Below, piece after piece: positions 1-9,308 of a stretch of DNA of 64,000 nt. The stretch is from Rhizobium sp. CC-YZS058. Its GTDB lineage: Bacteria; Pseudomonadota; Alphaproteobacteria; Rhizobiales; Rhizobiaceae. The stretch covers positions 1,018,001-1,082,000 of the forward strand of contig NZ_JAYESJ010000001.1 of NCBI RefSeq assembly GCF_034720595.1, read 5' to 3'. Each line of letters starts with the position of its first letter. Position 1 is the stretch's first letter. The notes under the pieces are model-generated. The model did not search any database and was not told where the DNA came from. It saw nothing but the letters and a program-made list of their open reading frames with translations. The position numbers and the translations under genes are program-made.

Positions 1-173
1 AGCAGACGGGAGGCCGCCGGCTGCGAAATGCCGAGGGCATCGGCCGCGGCGCTGATCTGACCATGTTCCTCGATGGCGAGAATCAAATGCAGGTGGTTCA
101 TCTTCAGGCCGGACTTGAAGATGCTGCGCGCCGACGCATCGAAGCCGCTGTCCTGTTCCCTCGGTTGGTGCAT
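1..173 (-). CDS. gbpR: LysR-family regulator, N-terminal part (GbpR-like), cut by window edge
   Basis: Only the first 57 codons are in the window; the gene runs off the left edge. Read on the minus strand, the protein has a short charged leader, then a typical LysR winged-helix start (NHLHLILAIEEHGQISAAA followed by LGISQPAASRL), which is the DNA-binding helix-turn-helix. The ATG at 171-173 is preceded by a GAGGGGG ribosome site. It is divergent from chvE, the position held in Agrobacterium by gbpR, which activates chvE in response to sugars. The LysR family is clear from sequence; the GbpR identity rests on synteny, because the effector domain is not visible. Confidence 0.75.
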   Translation of the reverse strand, partial: MHQPREQDSGFDASARSIFKSGLKMNHLHLILAIEEHGQISAAADALGISQPAASRL

Positions 174-451
174 CCGAACCCCCTCGACCCTCAGCGTTAA
201 CCAAAAATCACACTCTTGGCCCCTCATATACCCAAAAATGTATGGTGTTAGTGAAATATTGCATTTGACAGTTATGTGGATTGATTCCAGTTTGCGCCCA
301 TGTGAGCCAACGCCTCGGGAGCGTTAGGGCTAGGAGGGCTTTCTTCAACCTTTTGCCTCTGCCGCGGGACACTCAGTCCCATGGTCGTTGCGCGCTGCAC
401 ATATCCCGCTCTTTGCGTAAGCTGCGGGATCAACACTCAGGGAGAGATCAT
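174..451. promoter_or_regulatory. gbpR-chvE divergent intergenic region with LysR-type box
   Basis: This 278-bp gap separates the divergent regulator and chvE and is visibly richer in A+T between about 190 and 290. It contains an ATAC-N8-GTAT inverted repeat at 228-243, which fits the loose LysR T-N11-A rule. A TTGACA hexamer at 265-270 could be the -35 element of chvE, although the matching -10 is poor. By analogy with Agrobacterium, GbpR would bind here. The operator and promoter positions are inferences. Confidence 0.45.
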
Positions 452-1522
452 ATGAAATTGGTAACTTCGCTCCTCGCCGCCGCCGCGATCAGCGTGGCGT
501 CGTTCGTGGCGCCCGTCTTCGCGCAGGACAAGGGCACCGTCGGTATCTCGATGCCGACGAAGACGTCCACCCGCTGGATTTCCGACGGCGAAACGATGGA
601 GAAGCTCTTCAAGGAAGCCGGCTACACCCCGGACCTCCAGTTCGCTGACGACGACATTCCGAACCAGCTCGCCCAGATCGAGAACATGGTGACCAAGGGC
701 GCCAAGGTTCTGGTCATCGGCGCCATCGACGGCACGACGCTTTCGGACATTCTCGCCAAGGCTCATGAAGCCGGCGTCAAGGTCATCGCCTACGACCGCC
801 TGATCCGCGATTCCGGCAATGTCGACTACTACGCCACCTTCGACAACTTCCAGGTCGGCGTTCTGCAGGCAACCTCGCTGGTCAACGGCCTGAAGGCAAA
901 GTTCCCGGACACCAAGCCGTGGAACGTCGAGCTCTTCGGCGGTTCGCCGGACGACAACAACGCCTTCTTCTTCTACGACGGCGCCATGTCCGTTCTGCAG
1001 CCGATGATCGACAGCGGCGACATCGTCATCAAGTCCGGCCAGCAGGGCATGGACCAGGTCGGCACGCTGCGTTGGGACGGTGCGGTCGCTCAGGCCCGCA
1101 TGGAAAACCTGCTCTCCTCGACCTACACCGATGCCAAGGTCAATGGCGTTCTGTCGCCCTATGACGGCCTGTCCATCGGCATCCTGTCGGCTCTCAAGGG
1201 CGTCGGCTACGGCTCTGGCGACATGGCGATCCCGGTCGTCACCGGCCAGGACGCCGAGCTGCCTTCCGTCAAGTCGATCCTGTCCGACGAGCAGTACTCG
1301 ACCGTCTTCAAGGACACTCGCGAACTTGCCAAGGTCGCCGTCACCATGACCGACGCGATCCTCTCGGGCAAGGAACCGGAAGTCAACGACACGAAGACCT
1401 ACGACAACGGCGTCAAGGTCATCCCGTCCTACCTGCTGAAGCCGGTTGCCGTTGACAAGTCGAACGCCAAGGAAGTCCTGGTCGGCGCCGGCTACTACAC
1501 CGAAGACCAGATCAACAACTGA
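452..1522 (+). CDS. chvE: ChvE, periplasmic multiple-sugar-binding protein
   Basis: A 356-residue periplasmic binding protein of the type I (ribose/galactose) fold. The first 24 residues are a signal peptide (hydrophobic core then VFA, with the mature protein starting QDKG). The start at 452 follows an AGGGAGAG ribosome site; an upstream in-frame start lacks one. Family knowledge: ChvE binds arabinose, galactose, glucose and related sugars, feeds the Ggu ABC importer and, in Agrobacterium, docks on VirA to raise vir induction. The next genes are gguA, gguB and gguC in the Agrobacterium order, which makes the assignment firm. A stem-loop follows the stop codon. Whether this strain has a VirA partner cannot be told from the window. 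Confidence 0.95.
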   Translation: MKLVTSLLAAAAISVASFVAPVFAQDKGTVGISMPTKTSTRWISDGETMEKLFKEAGYTPDLQFADDDIPNQLAQIENMVTKGAKVLVIGAIDGTTLSDILAKAHEAGVKVIAYDRLIRDSGNVDYYATFDNFQVGVLQATSLVNGLKAKFPDTKPWNVELFGGSPDDNNAFFFYDGAMSVLQPMIDSGDIVIKSGQQGMDQVGTLRWDGAVAQARMENLLSSTYTDAKVNGVLSPYDGLSIGILSALKGVGYGSGDMAIPVVTGQDAELPSVKSILSDEQYSTVFKDTRELAKVAVTMTDAILSGKEPEVNDTKTYDNGVKVIPSYLLKPVAVDKSNAKEVLVGAGYYTEDQINN

Positions 1523-1538
1523 TCGTCCGCCATCAGCG

Positions 1539-1565
1539 AGGGTCCGCGCCAGTGGCGCGGGCCCT
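1539..1565 (+). terminator. Stem-loop after chvE (attenuator or mRNA stabiliser)
   Basis: A 12-bp stem (AGGGTCCGCGCC with GGCGCGGGCCCT, one G-T pair) closes a 3-nt loop directly after chvE. Only a short TTC follows, so it is a weak terminator. It probably limits transcription into gguA or protects the chvE 3' end, giving more binding protein than transporter, a usual pattern in such operons. Confidence 0.6.
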
Positions 1566-1642
1566 TTCGGCATCATGAGGACGCTCCCCACCCGGTCGGG
1601 CCCGCCTCATTCGTGACGGTTCGGCCATTGGAACGCGAGATA

Positions 1643-3178
1643 ATGGACAAATACATTCTCGAAATGCGCGGCATCACCAAGACGTTTCCGGGCGTGAAAG
1701 CGCTCGACAACGTCAATCTGAAGGTCACCGAGGGCGAAATCCACGCACTGGTGGGCGAGAACGGTGCCGGCAAATCGACGCTGATGAAGGTGCTTTCCGG
1801 CGTCTATCCGGCCGGCAGCTATGACGGCGACATCTATTTCGACGGCGAGGTTCGCAAGTTCAGCGCCATTTCCGACAGCGAACACCTCGGCATCATCATC
1901 ATCCACCAGGAGCTCGCGCTCGTGCCGCTCCTGTCGATCGGCGAGAACATCTTCCTCGGCAACGAAGTGGCCACGAAGGGCGTCATCGACTGGAAGACGA
2001 CCTATGCCCGCACGCGCGAGCTTCTCGCCAAGGTGGGCTTGAAGGAAAACCCCGCGACCCTCATCACCGATATCGGTGTCGGCAAGCAGCAGCTGGTGGA
2101 AATCGCCAAGGCGCTGTCGAAGAAGGTGCGCCTGCTCATCCTCGACGAGCCGACTGCCTCGCTCAACGAAACCAACTCGGCAGCGCTCCTCAACCTGCTG
2201 ATGGAATTCCGCAAGCAGGGGCTGACCTCGATCATCATTTCGCACAAGCTGAACGAGATCAAGACGGTCGCCGACAAGATCACCATCCTGCGCGATGGCG
2301 GCACGGTCGAGACGCTCGACTGCCACAGCGAGGACATCAGCGAAGACCGCATCATCAAGGGCATGGTCGGGCGCGACATGGAGGATCGCTATCCTCCGCG
2401 CGAGCCGAAGATCGGCGAGATGCTGCTCGAGGTGAAGAACTGGAACGTCTTCCACCAGCACCACCGCGACCGCCAGTTCCTGCACGATATCAACTTCACC
2501 GTTCGCGCCGGCGAAGTGGTGGGCATTGCCGGGCTGATGGGCGCCGGCCGCACCGAGACGGCAATGAGCCTCTTCGGCCGCTCCTGGGGGCACAAGATCA
2601 CCGGCGAAGTGCGCATGCACGGCAAGCCGGTCGATGTCTCGACCATCGAGCGGGCGATCGACGCCGGACTCGCCTATGTCACCGAGGACCGGAAGCATCT
2701 GGGTCTCGTGCTCAACAACAACATCATGCACAACACCACGCTCTCCAACCTGCCGAAGGTCGCCAATGGCGGCGTCATCGACGGGCACAAGGAGCGCAAG
2801 GTCGCGCAGGACTATCGCAAGCTCCTGCGCATCCGCTCGCACTCGATCTACCAGGAAACCGTCAATCTTTCCGGCGGCAACCAGCAGAAGGTCGTGCTGT
2901 CGAAGTGGCTGTTCACCGATCCCGAGGTCCTCATCCTCGACGAGCCGACGCGCGGCATCGATGTCGGCGCGAAATATGAAATCTACAGCATCATCAACCA
3001 GCTTGCCGCAGAGGGCAAAGGCATCCTCATGATCTCGTCCGAGATGCCCGAGCTCCTCGGAACCTGCGACCGCATCTACGTCATGAACGAAGGACGCATC
3101 GTCGCCGAACTGCCGAAGGCGGAAGCCAGCCAGGAGTCCATCATGCGAGCCATCATGCGCTCCGGGGAGAAGCACTAA
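1643..3178 (+). CDS. gguA: GguA, sugar ABC transporter ATP-binding protein (two cassettes)
   Basis: 511 residues with two fused ABC cassettes, as in the RbsA/MglA family. The first Walker A is GENGAGKST at about residues 38-46 and the first Walker B is [12 protein letters not shown]. The second cassette has the degenerate GLMGAGRTE loop usual for this family, the signature LSGGNQQKV and Walker [13 protein letters not shown]. The ATG at 1643 gives the conserved start [10 protein letters not shown]; a start at 1613 would add ten unrelated residues. It energises uptake of sugars delivered by ChvE through GguB. Its stop overlaps the gguB start by one base (TAATG), implying coupled translation. 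Confidence 0.93.
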   Translation: MDKYILEMRGITKTFPGVKALDNVNLKVTEGEIHALVGENGAGKSTLMKVLSGVYPAGSYDGDIYFDGEVRKFSAISDSEHLGIIIIHQELALVPLLSIGENIFLGNEVATKGVIDWKTTYARTRELLAKVGLKENPATLITDIGVGKQQLVEIAKALSKKVRLLILDEPTASLNETNSAALLNLLMEFRKQGLTSIIISHKLNEIKTVADKITILRDGGTVETLDCHSEDISEDRIIKGMVGRDMEDRYPPREPKIGEMLLEVKNWNVFHQHHRDRQFLHDINFTVRAGEVVGIAGLMGAGRTETAMSLFGRSWGHKITGEVRMHGKPVDVSTIERAIDAGLAYVTEDRKHLGLVLNNNIMHNTTLSNLPKVANGGVIDGHKERKVAQDYRKLLRIRSHSIYQETVNLSGGNQQKVVLSKWLFTDPEVLILDEPTRGIDVGAKYEIYSIINQLAAEGKGILMISSEMPELLGTCDRIYVMNEGRIVAELPKAEASQESIMRAIMRSGEKH

Positions 3179-4386
3179 TGGTCGTTGAAACCAGCGCACC
3201 CACCTCCAAGCCGTCGATCGGCGAATATCTGAAAGCCAATATCCGCGAATACGGCCTCCTGGTCGCACTCGTGGTGATCATGGTCTTCTTTCAGGTCATC
3301 ACCAACGGCGTCCTGTTCCGCCCGGTCAACATCACCAACCTGATCCTGCAGAACTCGTTCATCGTCATCATGGCGCTGGGCATGCTGCTGATCATCGTGG
3401 CCGGCCATATCGACCTTTCGGTCGGCTCCATCGTCGCCTTCACAGGCGGCCTTTCGGCAATCATGCTGGTCAAATGGGGCATCCACTGGTCGCTCGTCGT
3501 TCCGCTCTGCCTGGCGCTCGGCGGTCTCGTCGGCGCGGCGCAGGGCTACTGGGTCGCCTATCAGAAGATTCCGTCCTTCATCGTGACCCTGGCGGGCATG
3601 CTGGTCTTCCGCGGACTGACCTACCTCATCCTGCAGAACCGGCCGATCGGCCCGTTCCCGAAGGAGTTCCAGGTTCTGTCCACCGGTTTCGTCCCGGACT
3701 TCCTGTCCTTCATCAACCCGGCGCCGGATCTGTTCGTCAACTTCTTCGCGCTCGTCGCCGTTCTCGCGCTCGTCGCCTATGCCGTCTATTCCGGCGTCAA
3801 GGCACGGCGCGACAATGATCGCCACGGCACGGAAAACGAGCCCTTCGTGTTCTTCGCCATCCAGATGGTCATCATCGGCGCGGTCGCGATCTTCCTCGGC
3901 TACCAGCTGGCCACCTATCGCGGCTTCCCGAACGTGCTCGTCGTCATGGCGCTGCTGATCGGTCTCTACACCTTCCTCACCAACCGCTCGACGGTCGGAC
4001 GCCGTATCTATGCGCTCGGCGGCAACGAGAAGGCGGCCAAGCTTTCGGGCATCAACACCGAACGGCTCACCTTCTTCACCTTCGTCAACATGGGCGTTCT
4101 GGCCGCACTGGCCGGCATGATCATCGCGGCCCGCCTGAACTCGGCCACGCCGAAGGCCGGCGTCGGCTTCGAGCTGGACGTGATTGCGGCCTGCTTCATC
4201 GGCGGCGCCTCGGCCTCCGGCGGCGTCGGCAAGATCACCGGTGCGGTCATCGGCGCCTTCATCATGGGCGTGATGAACAACGGCATGTCGATCATGGGCC
4301 TCGGCATCGACTACCAGCAGCTCGTCAAGGGCCTGGTGCTGCTCGCCGCCGTGTTCTTCGACGTCTACAACAAGAACAAGGGCTGA
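3178..4386 (+). CDS. gguB: GguB, sugar ABC transporter permease
   Basis: 402-residue inner-membrane permease of the RbsC/AraH class, with about ten hydrophobic segments and a hydrophilic central loop (around residues 200-220). The C-terminal part carries the family pattern FIGGASASGGVGKITGAV followed by GLGIDYQQLVKGLVLL. It forms the membrane channel with GguA and takes sugar from ChvE. The start codon overlaps the gguA stop. A strong hairpin follows the gene. Confidence 0.93.
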   Translation: MVVETSAPTSKPSIGEYLKANIREYGLLVALVVIMVFFQVITNGVLFRPVNITNLILQNSFIVIMALGMLLIIVAGHIDLSVGSIVAFTGGLSAIMLVKWGIHWSLVVPLCLALGGLVGAAQGYWVAYQKIPSFIVTLAGMLVFRGLTYLILQNRPIGPFPKEFQVLSTGFVPDFLSFINPAPDLFVNFFALVAVLALVAYAVYSGVKARRDNDRHGTENEPFVFFAIQMVIIGAVAIFLGYQLATYRGFPNVLVVMALLIGLYTFLTNRSTVGRRIYALGGNEKAAKLSGINTERLTFFTFVNMGVLAALAGMIIAARLNSATPKAGVGFELDVIAACFIGGASASGGVGKITGAVIGAFIMGVMNNGMSIMGLGIDYQQLVKGLVLLAAVFFDVYNKNKG

Positions 4387-4407
4387 TCCGGCCCCTGTCG
4401 CTTCGCA

Positions 4408-4444
4408 AGACCCGCGCGGAACACGTGTCCGCGCGGGTCTTTTC
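4408..4444 (+). terminator. Strong hairpin with T tract between gguB and gguC
   Basis: A 13-bp perfect stem (AGACCCGCGCGGA with TCCGCGCGGGTCT, arms 4408-4420 and 4428-4440) is followed by TTTTCG. It looks like a Rho-independent terminator. It lies inside the conserved chvE-gguABC block, so gguC is probably expressed by read-through or from its own start site. Confidence 0.8.
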
Positions 4445-4479
4445 GTTTGTCAGCAGAGAATAAGGGAAGGAGCAGGACC

Positions 4480-5466
4480 ATGCTGATCTCGCAGATCCTG
4501 AACGAGGACGGCTCGATCACCGTTGCGGTGCGCGAGGCGGGCGAGGGCGCCCATGCGGTGCGCGGTGCCGAGAGCGTGCTGGCGCTGGCGCTCGAGGCTA
4601 CGCGCTCCGGCCGCGGTCTTCTCGACGTGATCCAAAGCCGGGGGCTCGCCGGTCCGGTCGACCTGCAGGATGTCTATGCAAGGCGCCGCTTCCTGCCGCC
4701 GATCACCCATCCCGATCCCGCCCATCTGCATCTGACCGGCACCGGCCTCACCCATCTCGGCTCGGCCGCCACGCGCGACGCCATGCATGCCGCAGCGGCG
4801 GAAAAGGCCGAGACGGATTCCATGAAGATGTTCCGCATGGGGCTCGAAGGAGGCAAGCCGGCGCTCGGAGCCACCGGCGTTCAGCCGGAATGGTTCTACA
4901 AGGGCAATGGCGCGCAGCTGGCCGCACCCGGCGCCGATCTCGTTTCGCCATCCTTCGCGCTCGATGGCGGCGAGGAGCCGGAGCTTGCGGGCGTCTATGT
5001 GATCGCCGACAACGGCCAGCCCTTCCGGCTCGGCTTTGCGGTCGCCAACGAGTTTTCCGACCATGTGACCGAGCGGATCAACTATCTCTACCTTGCCCAT
5101 TCCAAGCTGAGGCCGGCAAGCTTCGGCCCGGAACTGCGCATCGGCATGCCGCCCGAAGATGTCCGCGGGACCTCCCGCATCCTGCGCGACGATGCCGTGG
5201 TCTGGGAGAAGCCCTTCGTCTCCGGCGAGGCCAACATGTCGCACAGCTTCGCCAATCTCGAACATCACCACTTCAAATACGCTCTCTTCCGGGCGCCGGG
5301 CGATGTTCACGTTCATATGTTCGGCACGGCGACACTCTCCTTCGGCGATGGATTCAGAACGCAGGCGGGAGACGTGTTCGAGATCGCGGCCGAAGGCTTC
5401 GGCCTGCCGCTGAGCAACCGGCTGGCCTTGGCCGCCGAAGAGGATGTGGCGATCGGCGTTCTCTGA
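4480..5466 (+). CDS. gguC: GguC-family protein (FAH-fold, AraD1-like)
   Basis: 328 residues. The ATG at 4480 is preceded by a GGGAAGGAG ribosome site and gives the conserved start MLISQILNEDGS. The protein belongs to the GguC/AraD1 family, related to fumarylacetoacetate hydrolases, which cleave or dehydrate 2-keto-3-deoxy sugar acids using a divalent metal. Conserved stretches include HPDPAHLHLTGTGLTHLGSA, a likely metal-site region, and QPEWFYKGNG. Its place after chvE-gguAB suggests it acts on a catabolite of the imported sugars. Its role in Agrobacterium is not settled, so the reaction is inference. Confidence 0.85.
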   Translation: MLISQILNEDGSITVAVREAGEGAHAVRGAESVLALALEATRSGRGLLDVIQSRGLAGPVDLQDVYARRRFLPPITHPDPAHLHLTGTGLTHLGSAATRDAMHAAAAEKAETDSMKMFRMGLEGGKPALGATGVQPEWFYKGNGAQLAAPGADLVSPSFALDGGEEPELAGVYVIADNGQPFRLGFAVANEFSDHVTERINYLYLAHSKLRPASFGPELRIGMPPEDVRGTSRILRDDAVVWEKPFVSGEANMSHSFANLEHHHFKYALFRAPGDVHVHMFGTATLSFGDGFRTQAGDVFEIAAEGFGLPLSNRLALAAEEDVAIGVL

Positions 5467-5498
5467 GCGGGCAGCAGTGCTTGGCCAGCGTGGCGCGC

Positions 5499-6920
5499 TC
5501 AGGCGCGCTGCGCGGCCAGGCAGTCGCCCAACAGCGCGAAGACATGCGGATCCGACATCTGCGAGACGTTGAAGCGCATGAGGTCCGTGGCGGTCTGCGA
5601 GAGGCTGAAGACGTTGCCCGGCGCCAGAACCACCCCTCTCTCCATCGCTGCGCGGGCAAGGGCCGCCGCATCGATACCCGCGGGCAGCCGGCACCAGAGG
5701 AACAGGCCGGCCTGCGGCTGAAGCACCGGGAGAATTCCGAGCGTCGCCAGCGCCTTGGCGACACGGCTGCGCGCCTCGGCGAGACGGGTGCGCAGCCCGT
5801 CCACATGCTTGCGGTAGCCGCCATCCCGCAGGACATGCAGCACCAGTTCCGCCGTCATCCGTCCGCCGCCGAAGGAGGTGGCGATCATGAGATCGGCCAG
5901 GCGCTCGATCCAGGGCTGAGGCGCGACCACGAAGCCGCAACGCACGGCGGCGGACAGGGTTTTCGAAAAGCTGCCGATCTCCACGACGCGGTTCAGTCCG
6001 TCGAAGGCCGCCAGGCGCGGTGCCGGCACGGTTTCGAGATCGCCGAAAATATCGTCCTCGATGATCGTCAGCTCGAACTGATCGGCGATCTTCAGCAGGC
6101 GGTGGGCCGTGACCGGCGAGAGGGTGGCCCCTGTCGGATTGTGGATGCCGGAATTGGTGATGTAGAGCCGCGGTCGCGCCTCGGCGACGATACGGGCAAA
6201 GGCTTCGAGATCGGGGCCCGTGGCCGTATAGGGCACGCCGACCAGTCGCGCGCGGTGGGCGCGCAACAAGGCGTGGAAGTTGAAATAGCAGGGATCGTCG
6301 ATCAGCACCGTATCGCCGGGCTCCAGAAACAGGCGGCAGACGAGGTCGATCGACTGCGTGCCGGACTCGGTCAGAAGGATCTGCGCCGGCGCGGCCTCGA
6401 TCCCCCGGTCCGCCAGACGCCGCGCCAGCAACTGGCGCAGCGGCAGGAGGCCGAGCGGCGCGGCATAGTGGGTCAGGACAGCGCTCTCGGCGCGCGACAG
6501 CGTGCGCAAGGCGCGACGCAGGCTCTCTTCCGGAAACCAGTCGGGCGGCAGCCACCCGCACCCCGGCTTCAAGGTTCCGTCGTCCGTTTCCAGCGATTGT
6601 CGCGAGACCCAGAACGGATCGACCGCGCGATCGACCTTCGGCCCTGCCTCCGCCAGGGCGAAGGGGGCGGCCTGCTGCGCCACATAGAAGCCGGAGCCCG
6701 GCCGGGACAGGATCGCTCCCTCCGCCACCAGCCGGTCATAGGCATCGACCACGGTCGTGACGGAGACGTGAAGCGATGCCGCGAGGCCGCGCACCGAAGG
6801 CAGCTTCGCGCCCGGCGGCAAGGCCCGCCCGGCGATCCGCTGGCGGATCGTCTCCATCACCAGCCCGACCCTGCTCGCCGGCTTCTCCTTCTCCACCACT
6901 GTAGCTCCACCGTCACCCAT
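5499..6920 (-). CDS. MocR-type regulator (GntR helix-turn-helix fused to aminotransferase fold)
   Basis: Up to 473 residues. Residues about 18-85 are a GntR winged helix (KLPSVRGLAASLHVSVTTVVDAY) and residues about 110-470 are a fold-type I aminotransferase domain. The PLP lysine is K320 in GSFSKTLSAA, and NPTG is at about 261-264. MocR/PdxR proteins bind PLP and regulate vitamin B6, amino acid or neighbouring transport genes. It is divergent from an EamA exporter, its likely target. A near-perfect palindrome at 6919-6940 overlaps the ATG at 6918-6920. The true start may therefore be GTG at 6897-6899 (codon 8), which sits behind GGTGGAG with good spacing. Confidence 0.9.
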   Translation of the reverse strand: MGDGGATVVEKEKPASRVGLVMETIRQRIAGRALPPGAKLPSVRGLAASLHVSVTTVVDAYDRLVAEGAILSRPGSGFYVAQQAAPFALAEAGPKVDRAVDPFWVSRQSLETDDGTLKPGCGWLPPDWFPEESLRRALRTLSRAESAVLTHYAAPLGLLPLRQLLARRLADRGIEAAPAQILLTESGTQSIDLVCRLFLEPGDTVLIDDPCYFNFHALLRAHRARLVGVPYTATGPDLEAFARIVAEARPRLYITNSGIHNPTGATLSPVTAHRLLKIADQFELTIIEDDIFGDLETVPAPRLAAFDGLNRVVEIGSFSKTLSAAVRCGFVVAPQPWIERLADLMIATSFGGGRMTAELVLHVLRDGGYRKHVDGLRTRLAEARSRVAKALATLGILPVLQPQAGLFLWCRLPAGIDAAALARAAMERGVVLAPGNVFSLSQTATDLMRFNVSQMSDPHVFALLGDCLAAQRA

Positions 6921-6940
6921 ACAGTTTGTTCAAACCGTAT
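6919..6940. promoter_or_regulatory. 22-bp palindrome, probable MocR operator
   Basis: ATAC-A-GTTTG-TT-CAAAC-C-GTAT: nine of eleven symmetric positions pair. It lies in the 85-bp gap between the MocR gene and the EamA gene and overlaps the first ATG of the regulator. It is well placed to control both genes, but binding is inferred. Confidence 0.6.
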
Positions 6941-7005
6941 CAGTCCGTGCATGGCGGCTCCAGCGGTTTCGCGTCAGACATATCGCTATGCGGAGGACGA
7001 AAGCC

Positions 7006-7869
7006 ATGGATCGAACAGGGGCCGGATGGCTGAACGGATTGATCGGTGTCGCGATCTTCAGCGGCTCGCTTCCCGCCACGCGGGTCGCGGTGCTCGAGTT
7101 CGACCCGGTCTTCCTGACTGTCGCGCGGGCGACGATTGCGGGACTGATCGCGCTTCTTCTCCTCCTGCTGCTTCGGCAAAGATGGCCGTCCGGCCGCGAG
7201 GTGGCGTCGCTCGTCGTGGTGGCGCTCGGTGTCGTGGTCGGTTTTCCGCTGCTGACGGCCCTTGCACTGCAGAGCATCACCTCCGCCCATTCCATCGTCT
7301 TCATCGGCCTGCTGCCGCTTGCCACCGCGCTCTTCGGCGTGCTGCGCGGCGGCGAGCGGCCGAGGCCGGCCTTTTGGATCTTCTGCCTGCTGGGAAGCAG
7401 CGTCGTTGTCGGCTTCGCGCTGAAGGACGGGCTGACGGTCTCTCCGGTGGGCGATCTGTTGATGCTCGCTGCCATCCTCGTCTGTGGCCTCGGCTATGCG
7501 GAAGGCGGGCGGCTGTCCCGCACGCTGGGTGGCTGGCAGGTCATCTGCTGGGCGCTGGTGCTGGCCTTGCCGATCATGCTGGCGCTCAGCCTCGCCCTTA
7601 GGCCGGTGCGTTTCGATACGATCGGCACCCCGGCCCTCATGGGCCTTGCCTATGTGTCGCTCTTCAGCATGCTGATCGGCTTTTTCTTCTGGTATCGCGG
7701 CTTGTCACAGGGCGGCATCGCCGCCGTCGGCCAGTTGCAACTGCTGCAGCCCTTCCTCGGTCTCGCGCTGGCCGCCGGCCTGCTGCACGAGCCGGTGAGC
7801 CTCGGCATGATTACCGTCACCCTCGCCATCATCCTCTGCGTCGCCGGCGCCCGGCGGTTTGCGCGGTAG
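7006..7869 (+). CDS. EamA/DMT-family exporter
   Basis: 287 residues with about ten hydrophobic segments arranged as two EamA repeats (roughly residues 10-135 and 145-285). This is the drug/metabolite transporter superfamily, which exports amino acids and metabolites across the inner membrane. The start at 7006 is chosen because GGAGGA lies nine bases upstream; an ATG at 6988 has no ribosome site. It is divergent from the MocR regulator across a palindromic operator, so it is probably that regulator's target. The substrate cannot be read from sequence. Confidence 0.85.
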   Translation: MDRTGAGWLNGLIGVAIFSGSLPATRVAVLEFDPVFLTVARATIAGLIALLLLLLLRQRWPSGREVASLVVVALGVVVGFPLLTALALQSITSAHSIVFIGLLPLATALFGVLRGGERPRPAFWIFCLLGSSVVVGFALKDGLTVSPVGDLLMLAAILVCGLGYAEGGRLSRTLGGWQVICWALVLALPIMLALSLALRPVRFDTIGTPALMGLAYVSLFSMLIGFFFWYRGLSQGGIAAVGQLQLLQPFLGLALAAGLLHEPVSLGMITVTLAIILCVAGARRFAR

Positions 7870-8251
7870 GGCGACCTTAAACCCGTAGGGGCGGGTCTGA
7901 TCACTCGATCGGATCCTTGTTGCGTGGGGTTCAGCAGCGTCTCGGCAAATGTTCGCCGGCACAGAGGTAACCTGAAAGGCGTTCCGTGATCGACTCCCAT
8001 GAGGGTGCGGACAGATTTTAGAGAGAAGAACATCTGTCCATCAGAACATTCTTTGGTAAGAATGTTGCTGGTGCACGCACGTCTCCGCGATGCGCAGCGC
8101 ACCGTCCGTTTCTCGAGTGCATCTTCAGGGTGAGGGCACACCTGATGGTGCTGGGAATGATCATCGAGCGAAGTGTTTCTGCCGATCGGGCAAACGAGAG
8201 GAGCCTGACTCGTCGCGCTGCAGCGGGAAAGCAAGGGGAGGAACCAAGATC
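7870..8251. promoter_or_regulatory. 382-bp gap: leader region of the second DMT gene with two inverted repeats
   Basis: No convincing gene is present. Two strong inverted repeats lie in tandem: GGACAGAT at 8009-8016 with ATCTGTCC at 8032-8039 (15-nt loop), and AACATTCTT at 8045-8053 with AAGAATGTT at 8058-8066 (4-nt loop, extendable by CAG/CTG across one bulged base). A third, weaker repeat (TCAGG/CCTGA) lies near 8127-8155. They could be stacked hairpins in a transcribed leader or a pair of operators. I could not match them to a known riboswitch class. Confidence 0.45.
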
Positions 8252-9160
8252 ATGACAGACAATATGGACTCGGTGCAAACCAATTGGCGAGCGGGGAGAC
8301 CTGTAGCAACCGCCGCGCTGATCGGGTCGGCTGCCTGCTGGGGCTTTGCCACAGTGATGTCGAGAGATCTTCTCGACAGCATGGCGCCGTTGACTTTGCT
8401 GGTCATCCAGCTGGCCGGCAGCGTCACGCTGCTGCTGCTTCTGGCGGCGGCCGATCTTCCCCGTCATATCAAGCGCAGGAACATCGGCCTGGCTGCCGCC
8501 CTTGGTATCCTTGAACCCGGACTGGCCTATGCGGTGGGTCTTGCGGGACTGGCATGGACGACGGCTGGCGAGGCGTCGGTGATCAGCGCCAGTGAACCCA
8601 TCCTTATCGTACTGATGTCGTGGCTTCTCTTTCGGCACCGGCCTTCGAAGCGGTTTCTGGTGTGCATTGCGCTGGCCGTTGCCGGCGTCCTCATGATCAC
8701 CGGGTCCAGCTACGCCGAAATGGGGCGGTCCCAGCTTCTGGGCAATCTGCTCATCGTCCTGGCGACCCTTTTCGCCGCGACCTATGTCGTCTTGTCGGCG
8801 CGGATCGCGAATGACTTTCCACCGGCCACCTTGGCGCTCTCACAGCACATCGTCGGACTTGGCTTTGCCTTGCTTCTCCATCTGCTGATGGCCGATGCGG
8901 ACTCGGTGTCGAACCTCCCGCTTCATACCATTGCCTATGCCGCATTGTCCGGCGTCGTCCAATATGCGCTGGCGTTCTGGTTCTATCTCTTCGCCTTACG
9001 CAGCTTCGCAGCCAGCTCGGCAGGCCTTGGCCTGACCTTGGTGCCGGTCTTCGGGCTGGTCGGCGCCAGCCTTTGGCTGGGCGAGGTCCCGACGACCACG
9101 ATGCTGTTCGGTGCGCTGCTGATTCTGGCAGCGGTCGTCGTCGGGCAGCGGGAGGAATGA
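8252..9160 (+). CDS. DMT-family (EamA) exporter
   Basis: 302 residues, about ten transmembrane segments in two EamA repeats. The ATG at 8252 follows GGGGAGGA with good spacing; longer in-frame starts upstream (8090) would add 54 residues without membrane character. A likely inner-membrane metabolite or drug exporter of unknown substrate. It is separated from the preceding EamA gene by a 382-bp region holding two inverted repeats, so it probably has its own regulation. It shows only family-level resemblance to its neighbour and is not an obvious tandem duplicate. The 148 bp from its stop to the next gene show no clear signal. Confidence 0.85.
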   Translation: MTDNMDSVQTNWRAGRPVATAALIGSAACWGFATVMSRDLLDSMAPLTLLVIQLAGSVTLLLLLAAADLPRHIKRRNIGLAAALGILEPGLAYAVGLAGLAWTTAGEASVISASEPILIVLMSWLLFRHRPSKRFLVCIALAVAGVLMITGSSYAEMGRSQLLGNLLIVLATLFAATYVVLSARIANDFPPATLALSQHIVGLGFALLLHLLMADADSVSNLPLHTIAYAALSGVVQYALAFWFYLFALRSFAASSAGLGLTLVPVFGLVGASLWLGEVPTTTMLFGALLILAAVVVGQREE

Positions 9161-9308
9161 TCCGGCGTCTGCAAGAAACACGTTGACGACATCAGGGGCG
9201 TAGTCAACGACGTCGCGTCAGTACGCATCGCAGGATTACGCTCTGCACACCGTCGGTCGGATTGCCGGGCCGGATCGCTACCGAGAGACGGGAACGACCG
9301 CTCCGCGC

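Noticed and set aside
437..1591. 384-residue open frame opposite chvE
   Set aside because: It is the antisense shadow of chvE, Val/Asp/Arg-rich with no fold pattern. Long antisense frames are normal in GC-rich DNA.
4450..6561. 703-residue minus-strand frame across gguC and the MocR gene
   Set aside because: It runs antisense to gguC and in the wrong frame of the regulator; composition is Arg/Pro/Gly-rich without motifs.
8090..8251. N-terminal extension of the second DMT protein back to 8090
   Set aside because: The extra 54 residues are hydrophilic, lack a ribosome site, and the ATG at 8252 has a perfect one.
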